A DNA stretch of 46,816 nucleotides from Massilia eburnea (lineage in GTDB: Bacteria; Pseudomonadota; Gammaproteobacteria; Burkholderiales; Burkholderiaceae_D), in NCBI RefSeq assembly GCF_009720745.1, contig NZ_WNKX01000034.1:1-46816 (forward strand), read 5' to 3'. Positions 16,478 through 25,299 of the stretch are shown one piece after another (position 1 is the stretch's first letter; each line of letters begins with the position of its first letter). The position numbers were made by a program, and so were the translations under genes. The notes under the pieces were generated by a model that was not told the DNA's origin, did not search any database, and saw only the letters and a program-made list of their open reading frames with translations.

Positions 16478-17398
16478 CTACAGGACATGGCTCTTGATCC
16501 ATGTGGCCGTCCGCAAAAGGCCATCGACCAGCCCTGTCTGCGGCTGCCATCCGGATACCGCTGCCAGCTTCTCTGCTTGCAATACATTCCGTTCCACGTC
16601 CACAGCCCTGGCGGGAGTATGGCGCACTGCGACGTCGACACCCAGCGTTTGCTTGATCAGCCCGATCAACTGGTTGATCGACGTACCGACGCCGGTGCCA
16701 AGGTTATAAGTCTCGCCGCTTTCGCCGTGCGATGCGGCAGCCAGCAGGCCATCGACTGCATCATCGATATAGATGTAATCGCGCACGTTCTCACCATTTC
16801 CCCAGACCTCAATGGAGTCCCCTTTGAGGACCTTGTACAGCAGTGTCGCTACCAGACCCTGCCCGGTCAGCGGGCGCTGCCAGGCACCATAAGGATTGGC
16901 CAGACGCACCACGACATAATCGGTGCCATGCAGCCTGCGGTACAGGGCGAGGTATTGCTCGATCGCCAGTTTCACCACGCCGTATGAGCAGATCGGGTGG
17001 TTGGGTGCCAGCTCGGCAAGCATGTCCTCGCTGGTATGTCCATACACAGTGCCGCCGGAAGACACAAAGACCCATCGTACGGCACGTTCGCGGCAGTACT
17101 CGAAATAGCGCAGAGTGGTGCCAATGTCGTCGATCGCCTCCTGCGCCGCGCCTGCCGTGTTCGGCGACGGGCGGCCGGATGCGATCAGGTGGTACACCAC
17201 CGCTTGAGCCAGGTGAGCCAGCAACTGCGGCGGCAGGTCGGCGAATTCGCCGATCACCTGCTCGGCCTCGGGCGGCCAGTCAGGCGAGGCTGTGCGCGCA
17301 AAGCACACCACCTGATGGCCCTGGCGCACCAGGGCATGCGCCAGGTTGACGCCGATGAAGCCGGAAGCCCCGAGAATAACGGCCTTGTTATGCGGCAT
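16478..17398 (-). CDS. NAD-dependent epimerase/dehydratase (extended SDR, GalE/RmlB-like)
   Basis: The frame encodes 306 residues. The N-terminus has G-A-S-G-F-I-G (NAD site), the middle V-S-S-G-G-T-V-Y-G and Y-G-V-V-K (Y-x3-K), and later V-R-D-Y-I-Y-I-D-D-A, typical of nucleotide-sugar 4-epimerases and dehydratases. The product sugar is not determinable. The start is ATG 17398, with GAGG 6 nt upstream; it overlaps the end of the giant glycosyltransferase gene by 11 bp, so the two are translationally linked. A longer in-frame extension to 17542 is an out-of-frame shadow of that gene. Confidence 0.9.
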   Translation of the reverse strand: MPHNKAVILGASGFIGVNLAHALVRQGHQVVCFARTASPDWPPEAEQVIGEFADLPPQLLAHLAQAVVYHLIASGRPSPNTAGAAQEAIDDIGTTLRYFEYCRERAVRWVFVSSGGTVYGHTSEDMLAELAPNHPICSYGVVKLAIEQYLALYRRLHGTDYVVVRLANPYGAWQRPLTGQGLVATLLYKVLKGDSIEVWGNGENVRDYIYIDDAVDGLLAAASHGESGETYNLGTGVGTSINQLIGLIKQTLGVDVAVRHTPARAVDVERNVLQAEKLAAVSGWQPQTGLVDGLLRTATWIKSHVL

Positions 17399-20300
17399 AG
17401 GCGCCCTCGCGATGGACATCCCGCCGACGTGCCACCTTGAAATGGTCGCAGACCTGGTTGAGGTAGTCCTGCGCCTGGGCCACTGCAGCAGGTGACGGCG
17501 GCACAAGGCGCATCGCTTCCTGTTGCATGGCAATGATTTCATCGATATGGCGTGCCACTGCCAGTGCGCCGGTAACGCTGCTGTTGTGGCGGCGGTGCAG
17601 GTTGAGCGGCTTCTTGCTGTGGCAGACCTTGCCTTGCATCATGATGTGAAGGTACACCAGCCAGTCGCCGGCCACTTTCATCCCATACAACTGCTGCGCC
17701 AGCTCGTCCAGCGTCCGCTGCAGCGCGTGGCGGCGCATCAGCACTGCACTCACATTGGGAATGGTATTCTTGATACACATCGACTTGACGATCTCTTCCT
17801 TGCCGTCGCGGAAGTAATCGGTCAGGCAACAGTCGGAGGTGCTCAGCGTATATTCCAAGTAGCTGTCGGCCAGGATATTGCCCGCCGCATCCATCTGCTT
17901 CGACTGGCAGTACGCCAGCATGAGCTGTGGGTCGGCGAACGCAGTGGCCAGTTCCTGCAAGAAGCCAGGTTCACTCAAGTCGTCGGCCTCGGCAATCCAT
18001 ACCAGGTCGCCGGCGCAGGCGTCCACGCCCTTCTTCCATTGGCGGAACACCGAGCCCGAATTGGCTTCGTTGACAATCAGGCGCGCCTCCTGGCTGTGGC
18101 CAGCCAGATAATCCTCAATGGCTGCCACGCTGCCGTCCGGCGAGGCGTCATCCAGCACGATCACCTCATATACCGGATAGGCTTGCGAATAGATACTGTC
18201 GAGCCTTTGGCCAATATAGCGCTCGTATTTATAGTTGGGTACCACCACGGATACGCGCGGCATGCCGTTCAAATGGTGCACCAGGTCCAGTGCATAACGG
18301 CGCAGCGAAACGTCGGACGCGGCTACGCTGACCGGCGTGGCCAGCAGTTGAACCACCTTGCGCGCAAAGTCTGCCGTATCAAGATGCTCGGCGAGCAAGC
18401 CCTGGTGCGCTACGATGAAGTCGCTTGCGCCAGTGGTGCCGCTAAACGCCACCACTGGCGTGCCAGCCTCGGCCGATTCAAGCACCACGTTCGGGAATGG
18501 ATCTTCGCGCGAAGTCAGCGCATAGACCGAGGCCGCCGCATAATACATCAAGGGATCACGTTCGAAGCCGGCCAGTATCACTTTGTCCTGCAGGCCCAGA
18601 GCTGCAATGCGCTGCTGCACCTGGCGTTCCATGTCGCGGTCAGCGTGGCCGATCCAGATGAAAGCGGTATTCGGACGCTGCGCCAGCACCTCGGCCGCCA
18701 TCTCAACGAACAGGTCCGGGCCCTTGCGGCGGTCCATATAGGCGATGCTGAGCACAATCTCCGTGTCGACCGGCAACTGGTGCTTGGCGCAGACCAGGCG
18801 GTGCGCCTCGTCGCGCCGCTGTTTATACGGGTTCTTGCGCACCACGCCCTGGTGGCGCACCAGTGCGCGCGCGCCATCCACTGCGGCGATCTCGGTAAAC
18901 TTCTGGTGCACCAGGTCGGCCGGGAACACCACCTTGTCGGCGTGCGCGGCGATCAAGGCGGCGTTGCTTTCCTGCTGCATATCGCGAATCACGCCAGGCA
19001 GCTCATGAATCAGGCTGAGTACCTTGAAGCCAAGCTGCTTCAGTTGCGGTACCACGCTGCCACTGACCACGGTACTGGTGATGGCATTGGTCGCGCCAGC
19101 GGAGCTGACCGCCTGCAGGAAGGCGGCAGTCTTCTCCGGGCCGGCCGCTTCCGCGCACAGGGTGTCGCCCACCGCAATGAAATCGTCGAGCAGGCGGCCG
19201 CCGCCCAGAGCCAGGATGTAAACCTTGAAGCCACAATCGCGCAGCTCCTTTGCCGTTTCCAGGATCAGGAACTGGGCGCCATGCGGATGGCAGTCGTGCG
19301 TCACCAGCAGCAAGGAGCCCAGCTGCTGGTTGCTGGTGGCCGACAGCGCATCGCGCGTGGCTTGCAGGTAGGCATAGCCGTAGCGCTGGTCCGGTTCCAG
19401 GTGCGCGCCTTCGGCCCATTCGTTCCAGGCATTGACAAAGATCAGGCGCTGGTCCGGATCCGGGCTCTGCTGGACTGTGTAATTGATCGCATTTTCCAGC
19501 CAGCGCTGGTACAGCTTTGGCGAACTGTTCTGGAAGATAGTGCCGCGGTTCTTGCGCCGCGCGGTGTTGTCCCAGGCCGGGCACACGCTGCGGTAAAGCT
19601 TGTAGTTAGGCTGTTTATACTGCTCGCTACGCTCGACAAACACGCGCCAGTCATAGACCGTGGCGGCGAAATCGTCGCGCAGCGGGACCACGGTATCAGT
19701 AATGTTCGGCGGGGCCGAATTGTTTGGCGGGAATTCGATCGCGGCATCAAAGCCGTACTTGGCCGGGTCTTCCACTTCGAACGACTGGGTGTAGGCCAGG
19801 TAGATTTCACCGATGCCGTTGTCGCGGCACCAGTTGCGCCAGCGCTGTGCGGTCTCGGCGGCCGAAGGCAGCAGGCTCGGGCGGTACACCAGCAGCAGCG
19901 GCTTGCCATCGACGCGGATATAGCGCGTGCTTTTCAGATAATCGGCCATGTGGGCGATGAACGCCAGGTCGTCTTCCGGGCTGTGTTCCTGCGCAATGAG
20001 AATCTCACTGTCCAGGCCATCCCAGCGGCGGCTCCAGTTTTCATTGGCCCAGCACAGGCAGAACGGCAAGTCGATCTCGCTGTCTTCCATGAAGTTGCGA
20101 ATCGGCTGTTCCATCAGGCGATGGCCTGCGAACCAATAGAAGTAGAAGCAGAACCCTTCAATGCCATACAGCTTGGCCAGTTCCACCTGGCGCCGCTGCA
20201 CTGCCGGATCGAGCAAGTTGTAGTTGCCCAGTTCGCCCGACACATGGGGCTGGTAATGACCCTCGAAATGCGGCTGCGCCGGCACCACGTTGGTCCACTC

Positions 20301-22565
20301 CGTAAAGCCTTTGCCCCACCAGGCATCGTTTTCCGGGAAGGCATGGAACTGCGGTAAATAGAAACAGATCAACTTGGCCTGCCGCTGCGGCAAAGGCTTG
20401 GCCTGCAACAAGGGCACATAGGTCACCGGTTCGAGCACATTGGGGCGCGCTTGCGCCAGCAATGCCGGGCTGGCCGCGCGCGTATCGCCGCGCTGGCCAT
20501 TGGCCCAGGTACGGTATGCCAGCGTGTGGCGGAACAGGAATGGCACGCCGCGGAAAATGGCACTCTTGAGTTTTTGCTTGTTGCTGACCGACATAGGCAA
20601 GTGGCGCCACGCCTGGCGCGCCCGATCCGACAGCATCCCGCGCAACATCGGCGAAGAGGTGAGCGTTAAGCTGCGGCGGGCAGCGCGCAAGGGCTTGGTC
20701 AGGCGCCAGGACGAGCTCTGCATGATGTTCTCAATCTGCTCATGCTGGGTGCGCAATTCATGCTTGAGGCCGGCGATCTCGCTATCGCGTGCGCCGACAG
20801 CCTGGTGCAGCTCGAAGATTTGTGCCTCGTGTTCGCTCAGCTTGACCTGGCAGTCCTGGAACTGCTGCTCGCGCGCAGCCATGCTTTGCGCAGTTGCAAT
20901 GGCAGTCTGGGTATCGACTTCCACCAGCTGCTGGCGCAGCGCTGCAATCTGGGCGTCGCGTTCGGCAATCGCAAGCGCCATCAGGCTGGCGCCGTCCGAT
21001 TCCGCTTCGGCCATTTGCCGCTGCAAGGCGCTGACCCGGTCATTGCCGTCGGCGATGGCCTGGGCCAAAGCTTCGGCGTGCGCGGCATCGGCTTCGGCAA
21101 TTTTCTGCTGCCCGGCGCTGGCATGTGCCAGGGCGGCAGCCGATGCTTCTTCGGCGGCAGCCAATTGCTGCTGCAAGACGCCAGCTTGCGCCAGGGCGGC
21201 GGCAGATGCCTCCTCGGCGGCAGCCAGTTGCTGCTGCAAGGCGCCAGCTTGCGCCAGGGCGGCGGCAGATGCCTCCTCGGCGGCAGCCAGTTTCTGCTGC
21301 AAGGCGCCAGCTTGTGCCTGGGCGGCGGCAGATAACTGTTCGGCAGCAGACAGTGTCTGCCGCAAGGCATTGGCTTGCGCATCGCGCTCTTGCAGCGCGA
21401 CATGCATTTGTTCGATTTGGCTATCGCGTTCGCCAACTTTGAGATGCAGGGCGGTGATTTGGGCGTCGCGTTCCGACTTATCATGCTCGAGCGCAGCCAC
21501 CTGGCCGGCCTGCTGCGTCAGCGCCAGTCCCAGTTCCTCGACCTTGCGGTCGCGTTCGCCCACTTTCAAGTGCAGCGCCACCAACTGCTCTTCATGCTGC
21601 GCGGCCTGGCCGGCCAATGTTGCCTGCAAGGCCTGCAAACCGCTATCGCGCTCGGCTATATCCTGCCAGAGCCGGGCCCGCTCATCTTCCAGGGCATTGG
21701 CATAGTCGACCAGTGCAGCGGTCCCGCACAAGCCGCGATCCAGGGCCGCCAGCTGCATTTGCCCTGCTTCATCCTCGAGCGCCGCTTCATCGCGCGCTAC
21801 CGCTGAGAGCAAGCCGTACAGCTCGCCAACTGCAGCGGGAGCGCGACTATCGAGCTTCAGTTGCTGCAGCGAGAAACGCGTATGGCGCAGCCCAGCCTCC
21901 AGGAATTCGCTTTCAAATTCGCGTACCTCCGACGTTTCAGGCGCTGGCAGCGGCAAATCGATGGCCTTGGCAATCCTTGCCAGCTGCGCATAAGGCGCGT
22001 CCATGAACGCATCGTAGTCCACTACAATTCTTTCCATGCCGCGGCTTTGCAGCACGGCCGGCAACATATGCTGCAGCCAGAGCCAGTACGATTTCTCGGC
22101 TGGCGTTTCATTCCTGCTGCCGAGCGAGGCAGCCACGCTGGCCGGGTTGCGCAGGGCAATGACAAAGCTCACACGGCATTCGGTGGCGGCGAAAATCTCC
22201 AGCCAGAACGAAAGCAGGCGGCAGGTACGCGGGTCCTTGAAGCCCCAGATGCCCGCGCCGGCAGCCAGGCGCTCCTGCACAAGTTGTGCCGCTTTCAGCT
22301 TAAGGCGGCTCAGTTCCGGGCTGGCGGGCAAGGACTGCTGTGCCAGAGCCAGGCGGTCATAAGCCGAAGCCCGCAGTGTCAGCAGCTCTTCATTAATTTC
22401 CAGCACGCCGCTGTCTTCCCAAAAACCCTTGGGATTATCGAAGCCAGCCGGATGCAAATTGCTACCTAGTCCTACTCCCAGCAATCCAAGGCCGCGCGTG
22501 ATGGCGCTGGTGCCACTGCGATGCATGCCCAGCACCACCACTAAACGATTTTGACTATGCTTCAT
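17388..22565 (-). CDS. Giant multi-domain protein: sulfotransferase - coiled coil - WbsX/GH99-like - GT4 - GT2
   Basis: The protein has 1725 residues and no signal peptide or membrane segment. In order: a PAPS-dependent sulfotransferase-like domain (about 7-235) with L-G-M-H-R-S-G-T-S-A, F-K-D-P-R and A-L-R-N-P motifs; a long coiled coil (about 290-610) rich in A/E/Q with 21-residue repeats; a WbsX (GH99-like TIM-barrel) domain (about 730-1075) with F-Y-L-P-Q-F-H, K-G-F-T-E-W and N-A-W-N-E-W-A-E-G; a GT4 domain (about 1083-1410) with S-R-E-D-P-F-P-N-V-V-L-E; and a GT2 domain (about 1434-1660) with V-V-V-P-N-Y and A-E-A-D-D. It could polymerise and cap a glycan. It overlaps wzt by 11 bp at its start and the next SDR by 11 bp at its end. 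Domain calls are strong; the concerted function is inferred. Confidence 0.88.
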   Translation of the reverse strand: MKHSQNRLVVVLGMHRSGTSAITRGLGLLGVGLGSNLHPAGFDNPKGFWEDSGVLEINEELLTLRASAYDRLALAQQSLPASPELSRLKLKAAQLVQERLAAGAGIWGFKDPRTCRLLSFWLEIFAATECRVSFVIALRNPASVAASLGSRNETPAEKSYWLWLQHMLPAVLQSRGMERIVVDYDAFMDAPYAQLARIAKAIDLPLPAPETSEVREFESEFLEAGLRHTRFSLQQLKLDSRAPAAVGELYGLLSAVARDEAALEDEAGQMQLAALDRGLCGTAALVDYANALEDERARLWQDIAERDSGLQALQATLAGQAAQHEEQLVALHLKVGERDRKVEELGLALTQQAGQVAALEHDKSERDAQITALHLKVGERDSQIEQMHVALQERDAQANALRQTLSAAEQLSAAAQAQAGALQQKLAAAEEASAAALAQAGALQQQLAAAEEASAAALAQAGVLQQQLAAAEEASAAALAHASAGQQKIAEADAAHAEALAQAIADGNDRVSALQRQMAEAESDGASLMALAIAERDAQIAALRQQLVEVDTQTAIATAQSMAAREQQFQDCQVKLSEHEAQIFELHQAVGARDSEIAGLKHELRTQHEQIENIMQSSSWRLTKPLRAARRSLTLTSSPMLRGMLSDRARQAWRHLPMSVSNKQKLKSAIFRGVPFLFRHTLAYRTWANGQRGDTRAASPALLAQARPNVLEPVTYVPLLQAKPLPQRQAKLICFYLPQFHAFPENDAWWGKGFTEWTNVVPAQPHFEGHYQPHVSGELGNYNLLDPAVQRRQVELAKLYGIEGFCFYFYWFAGHRLMEQPIRNFMEDSEIDLPFCLCWANENWSRRWDGLDSEILIAQEHSPEDDLAFIAHMADYLKSTRYIRVDGKPLLLVYRPSLLPSAAETAQRWRNWCRDNGIGEIYLAYTQSFEVEDPAKYGFDAAIEFPPNNSAPPNITDTVVPLRDDFAATVYDWRVFVERSEQYKQPNYKLYRSVCPAWDNTARRKNRGTIFQNSSPKLYQRWLENAINYTVQQSPDPDQRLIFVNAWNEWAEGAHLEPDQRYGYAYLQATRDALSATSNQQLGSLLLVTHDCHPHGAQFLILETAKELRDCGFKVYILALGGGRLLDDFIAVGDTLCAEAAGPEKTAAFLQAVSSAGATNAITSTVVSGSVVPQLKQLGFKVLSLIHELPGVIRDMQQESNAALIAAHADKVVFPADLVHQKFTEIAAVDGARALVRHQGVVRKNPYKQRRDEAHRLVCAKHQLPVDTEIVLSIAYMDRRKGPDLFVEMAAEVLAQRPNTAFIWIGHADRDMERQVQQRIAALGLQDKVILAGFERDPLMYYAAASVYALTSREDPFPNVVLESAEAGTPVVAFSGTTGASDFIVAHQGLLAEHLDTADFARKVVQLLATPVSVAASDVSLRRYALDLVHHLNGMPRVSVVVPNYKYERYIGQRLDSIYSQAYPVYEVIVLDDASPDGSVAAIEDYLAGHSQEARLIVNEANSGSVFRQWKKGVDACAGDLVWIAEADDLSEPGFLQELATAFADPQLMLAYCQSKQMDAAGNILADSYLEYTLSTSDCCLTDYFRDGKEEIVKSMCIKNTIPNVSAVLMRRHALQRTLDELAQQLYGMKVAGDWLVYLHIMMQGKVCHSKKPLNLHRRHNSSVTGALAVARHIDEIIAMQQEAMRLVPPSPAAVAQAQDYLNQVCDHFKVARRRDVHREGAYAA
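21127..21378. repeat. Four tandem 63-bp units in the coiled-coil coding region
   Basis: Units begin at 21127, 21190, 21253 and 21316, an exact 63-bp period (21 codons, three heptads). Units 2 and 3 differ at only two positions; unit 1 is close and unit 4 degenerate. They encode A-E-E-A-S-A-A-A-L-A-Q-A-G-type repeats. The near identity suggests recent duplication. Copy number can change without breaking the frame, lengthening the coil by about 3 nm per unit if fully helical. Confidence 0.9.
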
Positions 22566-23943
22566 TTACAACCACCTCTTCAATCCCCGGCACGCAGGAA
22601 AAGTCCATAATTCCAGTTAACAATCTCGAACTGTCAGGCATCACGCGGAACATCGCCACGTCGATCAGCCGGTGCAGGTATCCATCATCCCCATGAGTGC
22701 TGCCCATTACTCCTGCGTTCAGGAAATAGGTACCCGTGTTCAAGGCCGCGACAAAGGCAAACTCGACACGATAAACGGTCCCGGCGGCCACTGTGGCCAG
22801 GCAGTCCTTGAGCGCAATGGCCGACTGCGCGCCGCCCAGTTCAAGCCCCGACACCGTCTTGATCAGCATGCCGAAGCGCACATTATTGGCGCTACGGTCG
22901 AAACGCACCTCATACCGATAGCGATAACGCTTGCCGGCGATCAGAGAATTGACCTGCCGCCCACGCTGGTCGACGATGTGCGCATTTTCAATGTAAGCAC
23001 CATGAGATTCATACTCGATGGTGCTGCTCGGCACCAGGCTCGGGTCATAAGACTCGCTCAGTCTGGTATCTTCCTGCGCCACGTCTTCCGGCGCGACGGA
23101 CGTGCTGCCGTCCGCCTCGCCCACGTTGCTCCGCAGCCCCCCTAAGCGAATCTGTTCACGCAGGGCGCTGCGCTTGTCGGCCGGCGCATACAGCAGTTTC
23201 TGATATTGGCCGACGATCTGCTTCGGCATGCCCTCGGCGATTTTCTCGCCACTGTCGAGCAAAACGGCGCGGTCGCACAGTTCGACGATCTGGGAGCCCG
23301 AATGCGAAACGAACAGGATCGTGGCGCCATTTGCGCGGATCGCTTCGATGCGCGAGAAGCACTTGCGCTGGAAGAGCTCGTCGCCAACCGACAAGGCTTC
23401 GTCGACGATCAGGATTTCCGGGTCAACATTGATGGCCACGGCAAATGCCAGCCGCACCATCATGCCGCTGGAATAGGTCTTCACCGGCTGCTCGATAAAG
23501 TCACCGATATCGGCAAAGGCCGCGATGTCGGCAAAGCGCGCGTCCGTCTCCTGGCGACTCAGGCCGAGCACGGCTGCATTCAGGTAGACGTTCTCGCGGC
23601 CGGTAAATTCCGGATTGAAGCCGGAGCCCAGCTCCAGCAGGGCCGCGATGCGGCCATGGGTTTCCATGCTGCCGCCAGTCGGGTTCAGGGTGCCGCAGAT
23701 GAGCTGCAGCAGAGTCGACTTGCCGCTGCCGTTGCGCCCGATGATACCGACCGTTTCGCCCTTTTTGACGTCAAAGGAGATATCCTTCAAAGCCCAGAAG
23801 TCGCGATGGTATTTCTTCGGACTGGCTCCTACCGCGCGCTGCAGGCGCGGCAGGATTGATTGCTTGAGCCGGTCATGCGGCTGGGCATATACCTGGAAGC
23901 ACTTGCTCAGGTTCTGGACACGGATTGCGATTTCAGAGGACAT
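22555..23943 (-). CDS. wzt: O-antigen ABC transporter ATP-binding protein Wzt with C-terminal carbohydrate-binding domain
   Basis: The frame encodes 462 residues. The nucleotide-binding domain (about 1-250) has Walker A G69-R-N-G-S-G-K-S-T, signature Y-S-S-G-M-M-V-R-L and Walker B L-I-V-D-E-A-L-S-V-G-D. Residues about 310-455 are an extra beta-sandwich of the Wzt C-terminal type, which in E. coli O9a and similar systems recognises the modified non-reducing end of the finished chain. The start is ATG 23943 (AAAGGA upstream), overlapping wzm by 11 bp. The presence of the C-domain implies that export depends on a terminal cap, which makes the neighbouring sulfotransferase domain a cap candidate. 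Confidence 0.95.
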   Translation of the reverse strand: MSSEIAIRVQNLSKCFQVYAQPHDRLKQSILPRLQRAVGASPKKYHRDFWALKDISFDVKKGETVGIIGRNGSGKSTLLQLICGTLNPTGGSMETHGRIAALLELGSGFNPEFTGRENVYLNAAVLGLSRQETDARFADIAAFADIGDFIEQPVKTYSSGMMVRLAFAVAINVDPEILIVDEALSVGDELFQRKCFSRIEAIRANGATILFVSHSGSQIVELCDRAVLLDSGEKIAEGMPKQIVGQYQKLLYAPADKRSALREQIRLGGLRSNVGEADGSTSVAPEDVAQEDTRLSESYDPSLVPSSTIEYESHGAYIENAHIVDQRGRQVNSLIAGKRYRYRYEVRFDRSANNVRFGMLIKTVSGLELGGAQSAIALKDCLATVAAGTVYRVEFAFVAALNTGTYFLNAGVMGSTHGDDGYLHRLIDVAMFRVMPDSSRLLTGIMDFSCVPGIEEVVVNEA

Positions 23944-24751
23944 CGGCAAATCCTTTACGGGTCTTCTGGAACCAGGCAAAACCGAGCCAGGCCATCACTG
24001 CCGAACCCAGCAGATAATAGCCCCACTCAACCAGGTCCGGTACGCGCCCCCAGTACAGCACTTCACGCGCCTGCTCGACGGCCGGCGTGAGCGGGTTGAA
24101 CATCAATAGCCCCCGGTACTCCTCCGGCAGCGTACTGCCGGAGTAAAAAATCGGTGAAAGGAACATCAGTATCGTGGTCAGCACGCCAATGAACTGCGCC
24201 ACGTCGCGCAGGTACACACCCAGCGAAGCCAGGGCCCAGCTGACGCCCAGCGTAAACAGCATCAGCGGTAGCAACACCAGCGGAAACAGCAGCACCGTCG
24301 GGTGCGGCACGCCGTTCAGCAGGCAGTACGCCAGCAACCAGACCAGGGTGCTGATCAGCGCGTGGAACAGGGCCGCACCGAGCGACACCCAAGGTAGTAT
24401 TTCCAGGGGAAACACCACCTTCTTGACGTAGTTGACGTTCTGCAGGACCAAGGCCGGCGCCCGGTTAAAACATTCGGCAAAGAAATTGAACACGAGCAAG
24501 CCGGAAAATAGCACCAGCGCGAACTCGGTCTTGGAATCGCTGCCGGCACTCCAGCGCGCCTTGAACACCACGCTGAACACAAAGGTGTAGATCAACAGCA
24601 TCAGCACCGGGTTGAGGAAGGACCAGACCAGCCCCATAATGGAGCCGCGGTAGCGCCCCACCACTTCGCGCTGGACCAAGGCGCGCGTCAGGGCACGGTG
24701 CTGCCACAGGCTCCCCAGCATGACGCGCGGTGAGATTGAGAACACTTGCAT
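23933..24751 (-). CDS. wzm: O-antigen ABC transporter permease Wzm
   Basis: The frame encodes 272 residues with six membrane helices. An amphipathic N-terminus with T-R-A-L-V-Q-R-E-V-V-G-R-Y-R-G-S is the ABC-2 permease coupling pattern, as in Wzm/KpsM/TagG. It pairs with Wzt to export undecaprenyl-diphosphate-linked polysaccharide to the periplasm. The start is ATG 24751, which overlaps the rfbC stop as TGATG; a longer in-frame stretch upstream is the rfbC shadow. It is translationally coupled on both sides. Confidence 0.95.
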   Translation of the reverse strand: MQVFSISPRVMLGSLWQHRALTRALVQREVVGRYRGSIMGLVWSFLNPVLMLLIYTFVFSVVFKARWSAGSDSKTEFALVLFSGLLVFNFFAECFNRAPALVLQNVNYVKKVVFPLEILPWVSLGAALFHALISTLVWLLAYCLLNGVPHPTVLLFPLVLLPLMLFTLGVSWALASLGVYLRDVAQFIGVLTTILMFLSPIFYSGSTLPEEYRGLLMFNPLTPAVEQAREVLYWGRVPDLVEWGYYLLGSAVMAWLGFAWFQKTRKGFADVL

Positions 24752-25299
24752 CAGTCGAATACCTCGGCCTCGCGCAAGGCCTTGCCCTGCGCATCCTTGA
24801 CCGACAAGACTGGAGCGGCGCCGTCGAGCTGCCAGTCGATGGCCAACTCGGGGTCGTTCCATGCAATGCTGCGCTCATACTGCGGCGCGTAATAGTCGGT
24901 CGTTTTGTACAGGAATTCGGCGCTGTCGCTGAGTACGACAAAGCCATGGCCGAAGCCTTCCGGCACCCACAACTGGCGCTTATTGTCGGCGCTCAGGATT
25001 TCACCGACCCATTGGCCGAATGTTGGCGAGCTCTTACGCAAGTCGACTGCCACGTCGAACACGGTGCCGGACACCACACGCACCAGCTTGCCTTGTGGTT
25101 GCTGGATCTGGTAGTGCAGGCCGCGCAGCACACCTTTCAGCGAGCGCGAGTGGTTATCCTGGACGAAGGTAACACTGCGGCCAACGGCTTCATCAAAGCG
25201 GGCCTGGTTGAAGCTCTCCAGGAAAAAACCGCGCTCGTCGCCGAATACTTTCGGTTCGAACAGAACGACATCAGGAATGCGCAAACGGGTCGCGTTCAT
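24751..25299 (-). CDS. rfbC: dTDP-4-dehydrorhamnose 3,5-epimerase
   Basis: The frame encodes 182 residues, exactly the family size. Cupin-fold motifs are E-P-K-V-F-G-D-E-R-G-F-F-L-E-S-F, V-L-R-G-L-H62-Y-Q with the catalytic His, V-D-L-R-K-S-S-P-T-F-G-Q-W, and P-E-G-F-G-H-G-F. It converts dTDP-4-keto-6-deoxyglucose to dTDP-4-keto-rhamnose. It overlaps rfbA by one base and wzm by one base, in the B-D-A-C order of the operon. Confidence 0.97.
   Translation of the reverse strand: MNATRLRIPDVVLFEPKVFGDERGFFLESFNQARFDEAVGRSVTFVQDNHSRSLKGVLRGLHYQIQQPQGKLVRVVSGTVFDVAVDLRKSSPTFGQWVGEILSADNKRQLWVPEGFGHGFVVLSDSAEFLYKTTDYYAPQYERSIAWNDPELAIDWQLDGAAPVLSVKDAQGKALREAEVFD

Noticed and set aside
17523..20357. 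A 944-codon open frame on the plus strand opposite the giant glycosyltransferase gene
   Set aside because: It is the antisense of strongly recognised WbsX, GT4 and GT2 coding sequence; the translation has no family motifs and is rich in H, Q, R and V, as expected from reading GC-rich codons backwards.
21127..21378. Tandem repeats considered as a CRISPR array
   Set aside because: The units are contiguous 63-bp copies with no unique spacers, lie within an open frame and encode coiled-coil heptads.
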